DNA from: Acetispira formosa (nom. nud.)
GTDB lineage: Bacteria > Desulfobacterota > Desulfarculia > Adiutricales > Adiutricaceae
Assembly: GCA_023525915.1 (NCBI GenBank)
Contig: CP026657.1
Coordinates: forward strand, 1,054,001-1,118,000
Reading direction: 5' to 3'
DNA: 64,000 nt
The position numbers and the translations under genes were made by a program. This document shows, in pieces, positions 24,405 to 31,832 of this stretch (positions are counted from its first letter, which is position 1; the number at the start of each line of letters is the position of its first letter). Below the pieces are notes generated by a model. That model ran no database searches. It was not told where the DNA came from and saw nothing but the letters and a program-made list of their open reading frames with translations.

Positions 24405-25301
24405 ATGGATTTAATCACAGGTGCGATGATTGCCTATATATCTAAAGAGGGGATAAATAAACTTCTTGGCCCAACATTCGATTATATGGGAGGAGAGCTT
24501 AGCAACTATGCTGAAAAAGCTCATATAAATCTGGGGAAAATTTTTAAAGCCGCCTATGAGCGATTAGGGGATAAAATTAACAAACCTGGGATAGTTTCGC
24601 CGCGAGTTTTTAAAAAATTCATTTCTGAAGGTGCTTATTGTGAAGATGCTCTTTTGGCTGAATACTGGGGCGGGGTAATGGCTTCCGCACGCTCAGACGA
24701 TGGCTTGGAAGACCAACAGTTGCGAATGACAAAATTGCTCGAGAGCATGACCCTAAGCCAGATAAAGACACATTACCTGATCTATTCGACAATTTTAAAA
24801 AAATCAAAAGCATTCATACCGTATTCAACATTGAAAGATCATCCTCATACATTGATGCTTTACATATCTTGTGAAGAATATGCAAATGCTCTCAGCCTAG
24901 ACATTGATGAAGATGGCGTTATTCAGATTCTATCTCACAGTTTGGTGGGGTTATATGCCGACAGTTTAGTCGAGGAATGGACTTGCGAGCGGAAAATGAC
25001 ACTGGCGTATACCTATCCGGCAGCAAAGAAGTCTGGATTAGTTGTTACCCCGAGTATGCTTGGAATGGAGTTGTTCCTTTCAGCTTGCGGGCTTAGTTTT
25101 TTTACTCATGGTGGTTCCCCTAGTTTTGATAATTTGAACTCTCCGATGTTAACCGATATAAAAAGCATTGAACATGCAGTTTTTATTAACCGTTTTGGAG
25201 ATTTAAAGCAAAAGCAAGAAGCCTACCGTGAGAAAGTTTCTATTGAGTTTAGAAGCAAATACTATCCACAAGGAAAGAATCAAAAAGGTAGGAAGTCATA
25301 A
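24405..25301 (+). CDS. Abi-alpha/DUF4393-like protein
   Basis: 298 residues, AT-rich. After an N-terminal helical region, the segment IVSPRVFKKFISEGAYCEDA, then LLAEYWGGVMASARSDDG, follows the pattern of Abi-alpha (DUF4393) proteins: a Pro, then a Glu-Asp 'layer' and an E-x-W-a-x-L-x-A-S motif. Some family members are implicated in abortive phage resistance. The C-terminal half does not resemble anything I know. It is the last gene before attR, a usual spot for defence cargo. Function is inferred from pattern and position. Confidence 0.5.
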   Translation: MDLITGAMIAYISKEGINKLLGPTFDYMGGELSNYAEKAHINLGKIFKAAYERLGDKINKPGIVSPRVFKKFISEGAYCEDALLAEYWGGVMASARSDDGLEDQQLRMTKLLESMTLSQIKTHYLIYSTILKKSKAFIPYSTLKDHPHTLMLYISCEEYANALSLDIDEDGVIQILSHSLVGLYADSLVEEWTCERKMTLAYTYPAAKKSGLVVTPSMLGMELFLSACGLSFFTHGGSPSFDNLNSPMLTDIKSIEHAVFINRFGDLKQKQEAYREKVSIEFRSKYYPQGKNQKGRKS

Positions 25302-25330
25302 TTCACTTTACCTATATATCATCGGCAAAA

Positions 25331-25348
25331 GTAGTACCATGGTAGTAT
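25331..25348 (+). promoter_or_regulatory. Putative integrase arm-type site, right
   Basis: GTAGTACCATGGTAGTAT matches 8406-8423 at 17 of 18 positions, same orientation, 74 bp from the tRNA. See the left site. Confidence 0.45.
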
Positions 25349-25366
25349 CAATTGGGTAAAGTGAAG

Positions 25367-25414
25367 AAGCAAAAAAGTTAAAGGGGTTTGGCCATTTTGG
25401 CTAAACCCCTTTAA
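25367..25414 (-). terminator. Terminator after tRNA-Leu
   Basis: Arms 25378-25393 and 25399-25414 pair over 16 bp with one mismatch (a G-T in one strand). On the minus strand they are followed by a T6 run. It serves the intact tRNA and belongs to the element side of attR, unlike the unrelated hairpin beside attL. Confidence 0.75.
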
Positions 25415-25421
25415 AATTAAC

Positions 25422-25508
25422 TGGTGCCGGAGGTCGGAATCGAACCGACATGAGGTTGCCCTCGCTGGATTTTGAGTCCAGTGCGTCTACCAGTTTCACC
25501 ACTCCGGC
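25422..25508 (-). tRNA. tRNA-Leu (CAA)
   Basis: 87 nt with CCA encoded. Acceptor GCCGGAG/CTCCGGC; D arm with TGGTAGACGCA; anticodon stem CTGGA/TCCAG with loop CTCAAAA, giving CAA. The long class II variable arm is CGAGGGCAACCTCAT; T arm GTCGG-TTCGATT-CCGAC. It decodes UUG. Its 3' half is repeated at 8220, marking element insertion. Confidence 0.95.
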
Positions 25509-25758
25509 GAATTTTGGTAGTTAATCATATTCATCCTGTCTTGTCAAGATTTATTACCCTCGAATACCCGGCCGCCAGCCGTATTTCCCCTATTTATTCC
25601 ATTGCATGCTCCCTCCCATTCTTTGAATTATAGGTTGATGAAACCACATTATAATGCTATGCTTATAAGACTAAAATCGTCAGTTATTCTGGCGGCGGTT
25701 GAAGCGGCTCCGGTTTTTGGCGGGGCCGCATTTTTTGGCGGGCCGCCATAGGTGTGAT

Positions 25759-26997
25759 ATGAACAAAATCAGCAATAATGACCTCAATGACTTTTATCGC
25801 GGCGGAGCCAGAAATTACCAGGCTCCGGCCGAACAGCTCTGGACCCTGCCCTTTCTGACCTTTATAGCTCTGAATCTTTTCATCTTCATGGGTTTTGATG
25901 TTCTTCTGCCGACCCTGAGCCTTTACCTCGAAGGGCAAGGCAACACCGAAACCGATATAGGCCGCATTTTCGCCATTTTCACAGTCTCGGCCGTTTTAAT
26001 GCGAATGCTGGCCGGGCGGCTGGCCAGCTATTTCAACCCCATGAGACTGGCCCGCTTGGGGCTTTTATTTTGCGCCATTGCCGGAGCTTTTTATTACTGG
26101 GCCGACACCGTCCCCACGGCCATGGCCGCCCGGTTCCTCCACGGGGCCGGGTTCGGGCTGGCCTCAACCCTGATTACCGCCCTGGCCTCGCAGATCATCC
26201 CGCCGCTCCGCCTGGGCGAAGGCATGGGCTATCTCGGCCTGGGCACCACTCTGGCCCTGGCTCTCGGCCCGTTTTTCGGCGTGTGGCTGATGGATGAATT
26301 TGGTTTTTTTGTCCTGTTTATGGTGGTGGCCGGATTTTATGTCCTGAGCGTCATCGGCATTTCCGCCCTGCCAAAAATAAAGATGGCCGGCCCGCCTCCC
26401 GGCGCGCCGCGCCCCCGCCTGGTGCTGGTCAGTCCCAGCGTCATCGCGCCCTCGGTCATGATGTTTATGGTGGGCTTGTCAATGAGCTCGGCCATGATCT
26501 ATTTGGCCCTTTATTGCAAGGAAATTAATCTGCCTTATGCCGGGCATTTCTTTGTCCTGTCCACGGCCGGAATTTTCATCTCCCGCCTGACGGCCGGGCG
26601 CATACATGACCGCATCGGCCATTCCTATGTGATCATTCCAGCCTCTATCCTCCTGGCGGCCACCATGTTTCTGCTGGCCAAGGCCGACACGCGCGGCATG
26701 ATCTTTACAGCCTCCATCCTCTATGGCCTTAGTACCGGCGCAATTTTCCCAAGTGTCCAGGCCCTGGCCATGTCGGCCGTGGACATCAGCCGCCGCACTG
26801 AGGCTACCGCCTCAATTTTCAACTCCTTCGACCTCGGTGTGGGGCTCGGCTCGGTGATTCTTGGCTATGTGGCCGGGCGAATGGGGAGCTACAACTCCGT
26901 CTATTGGGCGGCCACGGCTGTGGCGGTTGTTTTTCTGCTCTACTATCTGTGTGTTTATATATTCTTCCCGTCCAAAACAAAGGATATGAAAAAGTGA
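25759..26997 (+). CDS. MFS transporter
   Basis: 412 residues, twelve membrane helices. Start ATG at 25759; the ORF extends 60 bp upstream without support. MFS signatures: LAGRLASYFNPMRLARLG (loop 2-3), RFLHGAGFGLASTLITAL (helix 4-5) and LTAGRIHDRIGHSYVIIPAS (loop 8-9). Drug- or metabolite-efflux type; substrate unknown. It is coupled to the next gene by a 4-bp GTGA overlap. First gene outside the element on the right. Confidence 0.88.
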   Translation: MNKISNNDLNDFYRGGARNYQAPAEQLWTLPFLTFIALNLFIFMGFDVLLPTLSLYLEGQGNTETDIGRIFAIFTVSAVLMRMLAGRLASYFNPMRLARLGLLFCAIAGAFYYWADTVPTAMAARFLHGAGFGLASTLITALASQIIPPLRLGEGMGYLGLGTTLALALGPFFGVWLMDEFGFFVLFMVVAGFYVLSVIGISALPKIKMAGPPPGAPRPRLVLVSPSVIAPSVMMFMVGLSMSSAMIYLALYCKEINLPYAGHFFVLSTAGIFISRLTAGRIHDRIGHSYVIIPASILLAATMFLLAKADTRGMIFTASILYGLSTGAIFPSVQALAMSAVDISRRTEATASIFNSFDLGVGLGSVILGYVAGRMGSYNSVYWAATAVAVVFLLYYLCVYIFFPSKTKDMKK

Positions 26998-27722
26998 TCA
27001 AAGCTTTTATCTGGCTTCTGATATTTTTAATGATGGGTCTGCCGCTGTTTCACGGACCATCAAACCGGCTCCTGGAACTGGCCGCCCTGCACCATCGCTT
27101 TTTGACGGGTGGTTTAATCTTTTTGGCCATGGGCCTTTTGGGCGAAACGCTGAAAGCCCGCACCGCAGGACGGGAGCTGAGCTTTGGCGGATTGTTCAGG
27201 CTGGCTTTGATGTGGTGGCTGTGCGGCATAGCCGCGGGTCTGATATTCCCGCTTGTCAATTTGGGGGTTGGATGGTCCCAGGTCATGGGATTGCTGCCGG
27301 GCGGAGGTTTCAGTTCAGCCCGAAGGCCGCTGACAGCCGTTATCACCAGTTTCTTTTTTACCGGCCCCTTCTTTACCAGTATAATTCTGAACCTTATGGT
27401 CATACCCGTTTGGATGCTCCGGCGGGTGCTGCTGTCGGCAGCCTCCAGTCGGCCGCAATATTTCTGGCCTGGGGCGGAAACATCACTGAACAGGGCGGTG
27501 AAGACGGTCAACTGGTCGGCGTTCATCAAAACTGAAACCATTCAGACCATCCTGATAAGAATTCCCTTTATAACACTGGTGATAATGATGCCTGAAAAAT
27601 TCTGGCTCTACCTGACCGGCTGGCTGCTAATCATAATGATCATGCTGGAAGATGCCGGAACGCGGTTTTGGGGTGGGGCGGAAAAAAAGAAAAAGCCGCC
27701 AATACCTCCACAGGGAAAATAG
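26994..27722 (+). CDS. Integral membrane protein, unknown
   Basis: 242 residues from a GTG at 26994 that overlaps the MFS stop codon. About five hydrophobic helices (AFIWLLIFLMMGLPLF, FLTGGLIFLAMGLLGE, LALMWWLCGIAAGLIF, SFFFTGPFFTSIILNL and a C-terminal pair), ending in a Lys/Pro tail. No family recognised. Translational coupling suggests it works with the MFS transporter. Confidence 0.7.
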   Translation: MIKAFIWLLIFLMMGLPLFHGPSNRLLELAALHHRFLTGGLIFLAMGLLGETLKARTAGRELSFGGLFRLALMWWLCGIAAGLIFPLVNLGVGWSQVMGLLPGGGFSSARRPLTAVITSFFFTGPFFTSIILNLMVIPVWMLRRVLLSAASSRPQYFWPGAETSLNRAVKTVNWSAFIKTETIQTILIRIPFITLVIMMPEKFWLYLTGWLLIIMIMLEDAGTRFWGGAEKKKKPPIPPQGK

Positions 27723-27733
27723 GCCAATACTGA

Positions 27734-27771
27734 AAGAGCCGGAATCGCCACTAACGATTCCGGCTCTTTTT
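27734..27771 (+). terminator. Terminator of the MFS operon
   Basis: Stem AAGAGCCGGAATCG/CGATTCCGGCTCTT with a 7-nt loop and a T-run at 27766-27771. Confidence 0.9.
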
Positions 27772-27858
27772 ATACTCAACAGCAACGGCTGGACATCAAT
27801 CAGTGAGTCCGGCCGTTCTTCCGTTAAAAAAACACAAAAGTTAAAACACAGCCAAAGC

Positions 27859-28707
27859 CTATGATTTATCGGCGTTTTTAGCCTTGAAAGCATCCACCCA
27901 TTTGGCCGCTTCGCTTTCAGCGGATTTTACCTGCTCGTCTTTCATGGGCTTTTTGAGTGCCGTAATGATTTCATCAATATCGGCGGCCTGATAACCAAAC
28001 TGCTGGGCTATCAGATACCACTTCAGGGCCTTGACCGGATCTTTATCGCGGCTCAGACCGTCTTTATAGATCACGGCGATATTTTTCATGGCTTCGGGAT
28101 TACCCAGATCAGCGCTCCTGACGAACATGTCCAGGGCTTTCTTGCCGTCGGGCTTCTGGTCGAGCATGCCGTTGAGATAGATCACGCCCAGTTCATTGGC
28201 CGCCAGGGAGTGCCCGGCCTCGGAGGCTTTATTCAGATAACTGATGGCCTCTTTGTTGCTGGCCTTGACCAGGCTGCCGGACAGATAAACAGAAGAAAGC
28301 TTATAGAAAGCCTGGGGCAGCTTCATATCAGCCGCCTTTTTGAAATTATTCATCGCCTCATCAGCATTGGCGGTGACGCCCATGCCGATTTCATAACAGA
28401 CGCCGAGATTGTAATAACCTTCGGCCTGCTTGGCGTCGGCCGCTTTCTTATACCATTCGTAAGCTTTGGTATAATTGCGGGGCACTCCAATGCCGTTTTC
28501 ATAAAGGGAGCCGAGACTGAGCATAGCCGCGGACTGGCCCTTGCCGGCCGCTTCGGTCAGAAGAGCCACGGCCTCTTCAGCGGTGACGGTGCGCTGTTCC
28601 GTGCTTTCCGGCGTATCCGGGGCGGCAAAAGAAACGGCGGTTGAAGCGCACATGAAAAAAGTTGACAAAGCTAGGGCGGCGAGCACCTTCCGGCTGAAAT
28701 TCCTCAT
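27859..28707 (-). CDS. Exported Sel1-repeat protein
   Basis: 282 residues from the ATG at 28707 (AGAGGTAG upstream). Signal peptide VLAALALSTFFMCASTAVSFA. At least five Sel1-like repeats follow (pattern A-x-x-x-L-G-x-x-Y-x-x-G-x-G-V-x-x-x-x-x-x-A-x-x-W-x-x-x-A-A), e.g. AMLSLGSLYENGIGVPRNYT and GYYNLGVCYEIGMGVTANAD. Such alpha-solenoids mediate protein contacts; the partner is unknown. Monocistronic on the minus strand. Confidence 0.88.
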   Translation of the reverse strand: MRNFSRKVLAALALSTFFMCASTAVSFAAPDTPESTEQRTVTAEEAVALLTEAAGKGQSAAMLSLGSLYENGIGVPRNYTKAYEWYKKAADAKQAEGYYNLGVCYEIGMGVTANADEAMNNFKKAADMKLPQAFYKLSSVYLSGSLVKASNKEAISYLNKASEAGHSLAANELGVIYLNGMLDQKPDGKKALDMFVRSADLGNPEAMKNIAVIYKDGLSRDKDPVKALKWYLIAQQFGYQAADIDEIITALKKPMKDEQVKSAESEAAKWVDAFKAKNADKS

Positions 28708-28819
28708 TGATTCTACCTCTTTTATTAATTCAGACAAGCGGCTCCGGCCCCCAAAAGCCATAGCCCGCTTCAATATAAACACAATGAAGTGGCAATTATA
28801 CTTTTTTTTGCGAGTAATC

Positions 28820-29980
28820 TCAACCAGAGGTTTTCTTGCGGACGGGAGCCGCGGCCTCGGTGAGCCGCCGACCAATGAAACGGGCAATAGCCGCAAAATT
28901 GTTCCTTATCTTAGGATCGAGATTCTTTAGCGGAACCTCAGCCCTGGCCATATTTTTATGTCCCCCGGCCGAGCCCAGCTTGTCAAAAGCCTTGGCCGCC
29001 AGTTTCCCCACGTTCTGCCGCATGCCCCCGGCCCGGAAAATCAAAACCAGCCTGTCACCGCAGATACCGGCGGCCACAGCCCGGTTGACGCCATTGACCA
29101 TCATCAGAAAATCGGCCAGAAGCACCAGGGTATCGGCATGATCGACGTTGGGCAGAAAGGTGTGGGCCATATTTTTGTGGAGCACCGCCCCATTGAGTCC
29201 GTCCAGAAGGCGCTTAAAGGACGATCTGGCAATCGGGGCCCTTTCAATGTCGGACAGAAGCTGGTTATGAATATGTGGATAAAGCCACTGAAAGGCCCGC
29301 ATGTCATCGAGCTGGCCCTGGCGGACAAAATTCTGAGTATCGGTTTTAATGGCGTAAAAAAGGGCTGTGGCCAGCTTCTGGTTGGGCCTGATCTTGGCGG
29401 CCTTGAGATAGCCCACCATCATGGTGGCGGTGGCGCCAAGCTCAGGGCGCACATCGGCGTAGCCCGGCCCCGCCTTCTGATGAAGGACGGCCGCCGGATG
29501 ATGATCGATGATGGCGTCAAAAACAAGATTCTGGGTCAGAGGGCAATGATGAGGCTGGGAATCGACCATGGCCAGGCGTGTGAACGCGCATATATCAAGG
29601 GAGCTGAGTGATTCCATCTTCAGCTTTAGCGCGGAGACCAATTGCTTGTTGTCGGTGCGTTTAATATGGTTGGTGGAGGCAATGACAATCTGGGCAACGC
29701 GCCGCCAGAGAATGCGTTTGAGGGCCACGGCGCTGGCAATTGCGTCGGGATCAGCGGAGATGATGATCAGGACTTTGTCGTCGCGGTTGAAAACCTTCAA
29801 AAGAGATTCCAGACGGGAACTGTTGGTGGCCTGCGAACTGAGGGTAGACGCAATAAGACGCGAAGAAATATTCTCTACAGGCGCTTCGACGGCGCGGCAG
29901 GAACTATCCGGCGGCCCAACGCGGTCAGTTTTATTATCAACGGTAGTTTTACTGTTCCGGCCTTTATTTACGGTCGCCAC
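28820..29980 (-). CDS. DHH/DHHA1-family phosphoesterase (NrnA-like)
   Basis: 386 residues; AGAGAGG lies before the ATG. DHH domain motifs: IIISADPDAIASAVALKRIL (motif I, DPDAIAS variant), MVDSQPHHCPL (motif II) and DAIIDHHPAAVLH (motif III). DHHA1 nucleic-acid-binding motif GSAGGHKNMARAE is near 346. Family members degrade nanoRNA, pAp or cyclic dinucleotide products. An unconserved ~65-residue N-terminal tail precedes the domain. A repeated element abuts its start codon. Confidence 0.83.
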   Translation of the reverse strand: MATVNKGRNSKTTVDNKTDRVGPPDSSCRAVEAPVENISSRLIASTLSSQATNSSRLESLLKVFNRDDKVLIIISADPDAIASAVALKRILWRRVAQIVIASTNHIKRTDNKQLVSALKLKMESLSSLDICAFTRLAMVDSQPHHCPLTQNLVFDAIIDHHPAAVLHQKAGPGYADVRPELGATATMMVGYLKAAKIRPNQKLATALFYAIKTDTQNFVRQGQLDDMRAFQWLYPHIHNQLLSDIERAPIARSSFKRLLDGLNGAVLHKNMAHTFLPNVDHADTLVLLADFLMMVNGVNRAVAAGICGDRLVLIFRAGGMRQNVGKLAAKAFDKLGSAGGHKNMARAEVPLKNLDPKIRNNFAAIARFIGRRLTEAAAPVRKKTSG

Positions 29981-29988
29981 ATGGCCTC

Positions 29989-30060
29989 TCTAAATGTAAA
30001 CTTTTTCCCTTGAACTGGCGGTACGGCGCGGAGCAAAAAGCGTGATTTTTGCTCCGCGAG
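29989..30060. repeat. Shared 5'-end element, copy 1
   Basis: About 72 bp similar to 47794-47864: both begin CTAAAT(G/A)TAAACTTTTT, continue through CTTRAACTGGC and end AAAGCGTGRTTTTTGCTCCGCGAG. This copy contains a perfect 12-bp hairpin (arms 30028-30039 and 30046-30057). It lies 9 bp upstream of the DHH start codon. Confidence 0.7.
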
Positions 30061-30128
30061 TGAACATTTCAGCTTCAACGGTCACCGTGATATTATAAGC
30101 GCACCCCACTCCGATAACGACGGCAACA

Positions 30129-30224
30129 GCCAAGGGGGCAACGCTCTTAATACGATGACAGCCGCCAAAACCGCCAACAGGGAAACCCTCACCCAGACAT
30201 AGTCCGGTGCGGACCACGCACACA
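30129..30224 (+). repeat. Dispersed ~95-bp repeat family, copy A
   Basis: Core pattern GGGGGCAACGCTCTTAATAC, then GATGA, (T/C)(A/G)GCCGCCA, a variable middle, GGGAA, CCCAGACATAGTCC and GTGCGGACCACGCAC. Other copies: 36869-36962 (reverse), 51305-51399 and 57391-57475 (divergent 3' end). This copy ends 3 bp from the dnaJ-like stop codon. Confidence 0.85.
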
Positions 30225-30227
30225 AAC

Positions 30228-31268
30228 TCAGGAGGCTGGTTTTTCGCGGTCTTCAATCGGCGCGGCTTCGGCCAGCTCTTCCACCAGCTTCATGGCTTCC
30301 GGACTCAGCTTTGTCGGCAGCTTGGCTTTCAGGGTCACATACAGATCACCTGTTTCCTTCTTTTTGCTGATAGGCATGCCCTGCCCCTTAAGACGCATCT
30401 TGGTGCCGTTCTGGGTCCCTGAAGGCACTTTCAGGGAGGCCCGGCCGGTCAAAGTGGGCACTTCAACAGTGCCGCCTTTTAAAAGATCATAAAGGCTTAC
30501 CGGCACATCAGCGTAAAGATCATTATCCTTGCGGATGAAAACCGGATCGGGTTTGACGCTGACTTCCAGCAACAGATCACCCGGAGGTCCGCCAGCCTGG
30601 CCGGGGGAGCCTTTGCCTTTAAGGCGCACTTTCTGGCCGTCCTTTATGCCCGCCGGAATCTTGGCTTTCAAATTCTCCAGATTGTTCACCTGACCCCGTC
30701 CGCCGCAGGTCGGGCAGGTCCGCACGCCGCCGCCGTTGGCGACAATGCCCTGCCCCTGACATTGCGGGCAGGTCCTGGGTATGCCCAATTCCAGCTTGGC
30801 CTCGGTGCCTGTAGCCGCCTCCCTTAGGCTGATAGTCAGTTTCAGACTGACATCATCGCCTTTGCGGGCTTGCGTCTGGCCGCCGAAGTGGGTATCAAAG
30901 GAAAAACCGCCGCCCGGACGCCCCCCGCGCTTGGCGCTGGAGCCAGTTCCGAACAGGTCGCCGAAAATATCATTGAACGAAAAACCGCCGCCCTGGCTGA
31001 AATCAAAATCAGGGCGCTGATATCCCGAGCCGCCAAAGCCACGCTCATAAAAAGCTTCCCGGCCGAGATTGTCATATTCCTGCTTTTTAGTCGGGTCGGA
31101 CAGAATGTCATAAGCTTCCGAAATTTCCTTAAACTTGTTCTCCGCCTCAGCATCGCCGGAATTGACATCCGGGTGATATTTGCGGGCCAGTTTACGATAG
31201 GCGGATTTTATTGCGGAAGCATCGGCGTTCTTTTCCACGCCCAACACTTTGTATGGATCCAGACTCAT
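30228..31268 (-). CDS. DnaJ-family co-chaperone (short zinc finger)
   Basis: 346 residues from the ATG at 31268. J domain 1-70 with the HPD motif in RKYHPDVNSG; a Gly/Phe-rich linker (GGFSFNDIFGDLFGTG); then only two CxxCxGxG-type zinc modules (CPQCQGQG, CPTCGGRG) instead of the usual four; then the C-terminal substrate-binding domain (PAGIKDGQKVRLKGKGSPGQ). It stimulates DnaK ATPase. The halved zinc finger places it between canonical DnaJ and CbpA. No dnaK or grpE is adjacent, so it is probably an accessory J protein. Confidence 0.88.
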   Translation of the reverse strand: MSLDPYKVLGVEKNADASAIKSAYRKLARKYHPDVNSGDAEAENKFKEISEAYDILSDPTKKQEYDNLGREAFYERGFGGSGYQRPDFDFSQGGGFSFNDIFGDLFGTGSSAKRGGRPGGGFSFDTHFGGQTQARKGDDVSLKLTISLREAATGTEAKLELGIPRTCPQCQGQGIVANGGGVRTCPTCGGRGQVNNLENLKAKIPAGIKDGQKVRLKGKGSPGQAGGPPGDLLLEVSVKPDPVFIRKDNDLYADVPVSLYDLLKGGTVEVPTLTGRASLKVPSGTQNGTKMRLKGQGMPISKKKETGDLYVTLKAKLPTKLSPEAMKLVEELAEAAPIEDREKPAS

Positions 31269-31396
31269 TTTTCTACCCAAATTAATGAATTTCGGGTATT
31301 TTTAAACAGAACACAATCCCTGGCCAATAATGCGGAAAACCTGTCTGCCGTAGGGAACCATGCTCTCTTTTCAAAAAATATCCGATTGAGGAGTTT

Positions 31397-31550
31397 TTAC
31401 CGGCACACAATCAACCTGCCATTAACGGCTGGCAGTCAGTGCGTATCACCACACCGCAAACCACCCCTTTACCGGCACACAATCAACCTGCCATTAACGG
31501 CTGGCAGCCAGTGCGTATCACCACACCGCAAACCACCCCTTTACCGGCAC
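31397..31550. repeat. 72-bp tandem repeat (2.1 units)
   Basis: Unit 1 (31397-31468) and unit 2 (31469-31540) differ at about one position (CAGTCAGT versus CAGCCAGT). A third partial unit starts TTACCGGCAC at 31541. The period is divisible by three and open in some frames, but there is no ribosome binding site or gene context. It lies in the leader region of the dnaJ-like gene. Confidence 0.85.
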
Positions 31551-31832
31551 AAAACCACCCAGCCCTCAACACTCGACAATCGCGCGTGTCAGCACACGAA
31601 CTGCCGACCGTGAACAGGTGATTTGCCAATGAGCACCGGTGAGCCGTAAACGCAGCGGCCTACGGACCTTCCCATATATATAATAAGTCGTTTTTTCCCC
31701 ACGTCAACATAGTCTTGTGGGGTTTACCACAGTTTTTACGGTCCGACTATGCTGAACGCGTCGATTTGAAGAGCGGCCACAAACCTTTCAGTCTATGGTT
31801 CGTGGCCGCATTTCCACTAACCGCCATGAACT
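31551..31832. other. Gene-less region upstream of dnaJ-like gene
   Basis: Holds an inverted repeat GCGGCCAC/GTGGCCGC (31773-31809), which may end the helicase transcript on the minus strand. It also holds a smaller hairpin CCCCAC/GTGGGG (31697-31722) and an AT-rich CATATATATAATAAG (31675-31689) that could be part of a minus-strand promoter. No ORF is convincing. Confidence 0.45.

Larger units (their letters stand above)
8220..25478. mobile_element. Integrative (mobilizable) element at tRNA-Leu
   Basis: Bounded by the 57-bp direct repeat described at the two ends. It contains a tyrosine integrase beside the left end, and a MobV-like relaxase, TraK-like protein, excisionase-like protein, CI-like repressor and small HTH protein toward the right end. 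I see no type IV secretion genes, so if functional it would be mobilized by another element rather than self-transmissible. The cargo (9678-18675) is metabolic and regulatory. The right ~1.5 kb is visibly more AT-rich than the surrounding chromosome. An alternative is an older composite island in which the cargo was captured later. Confidence 0.82.

Noticed and set aside
29990..30256. 88-codon ORF over repeat copy A (similar translations at copies B and D)
   Set aside because: The shared translation comes from the dispersed repeat; the frames break at different points and lack ribosome binding sites.
31397..31550. CRISPR array
   Set aside because: The repeats are contiguous 72-bp tandem units with no spacers, and no cas genes are present.
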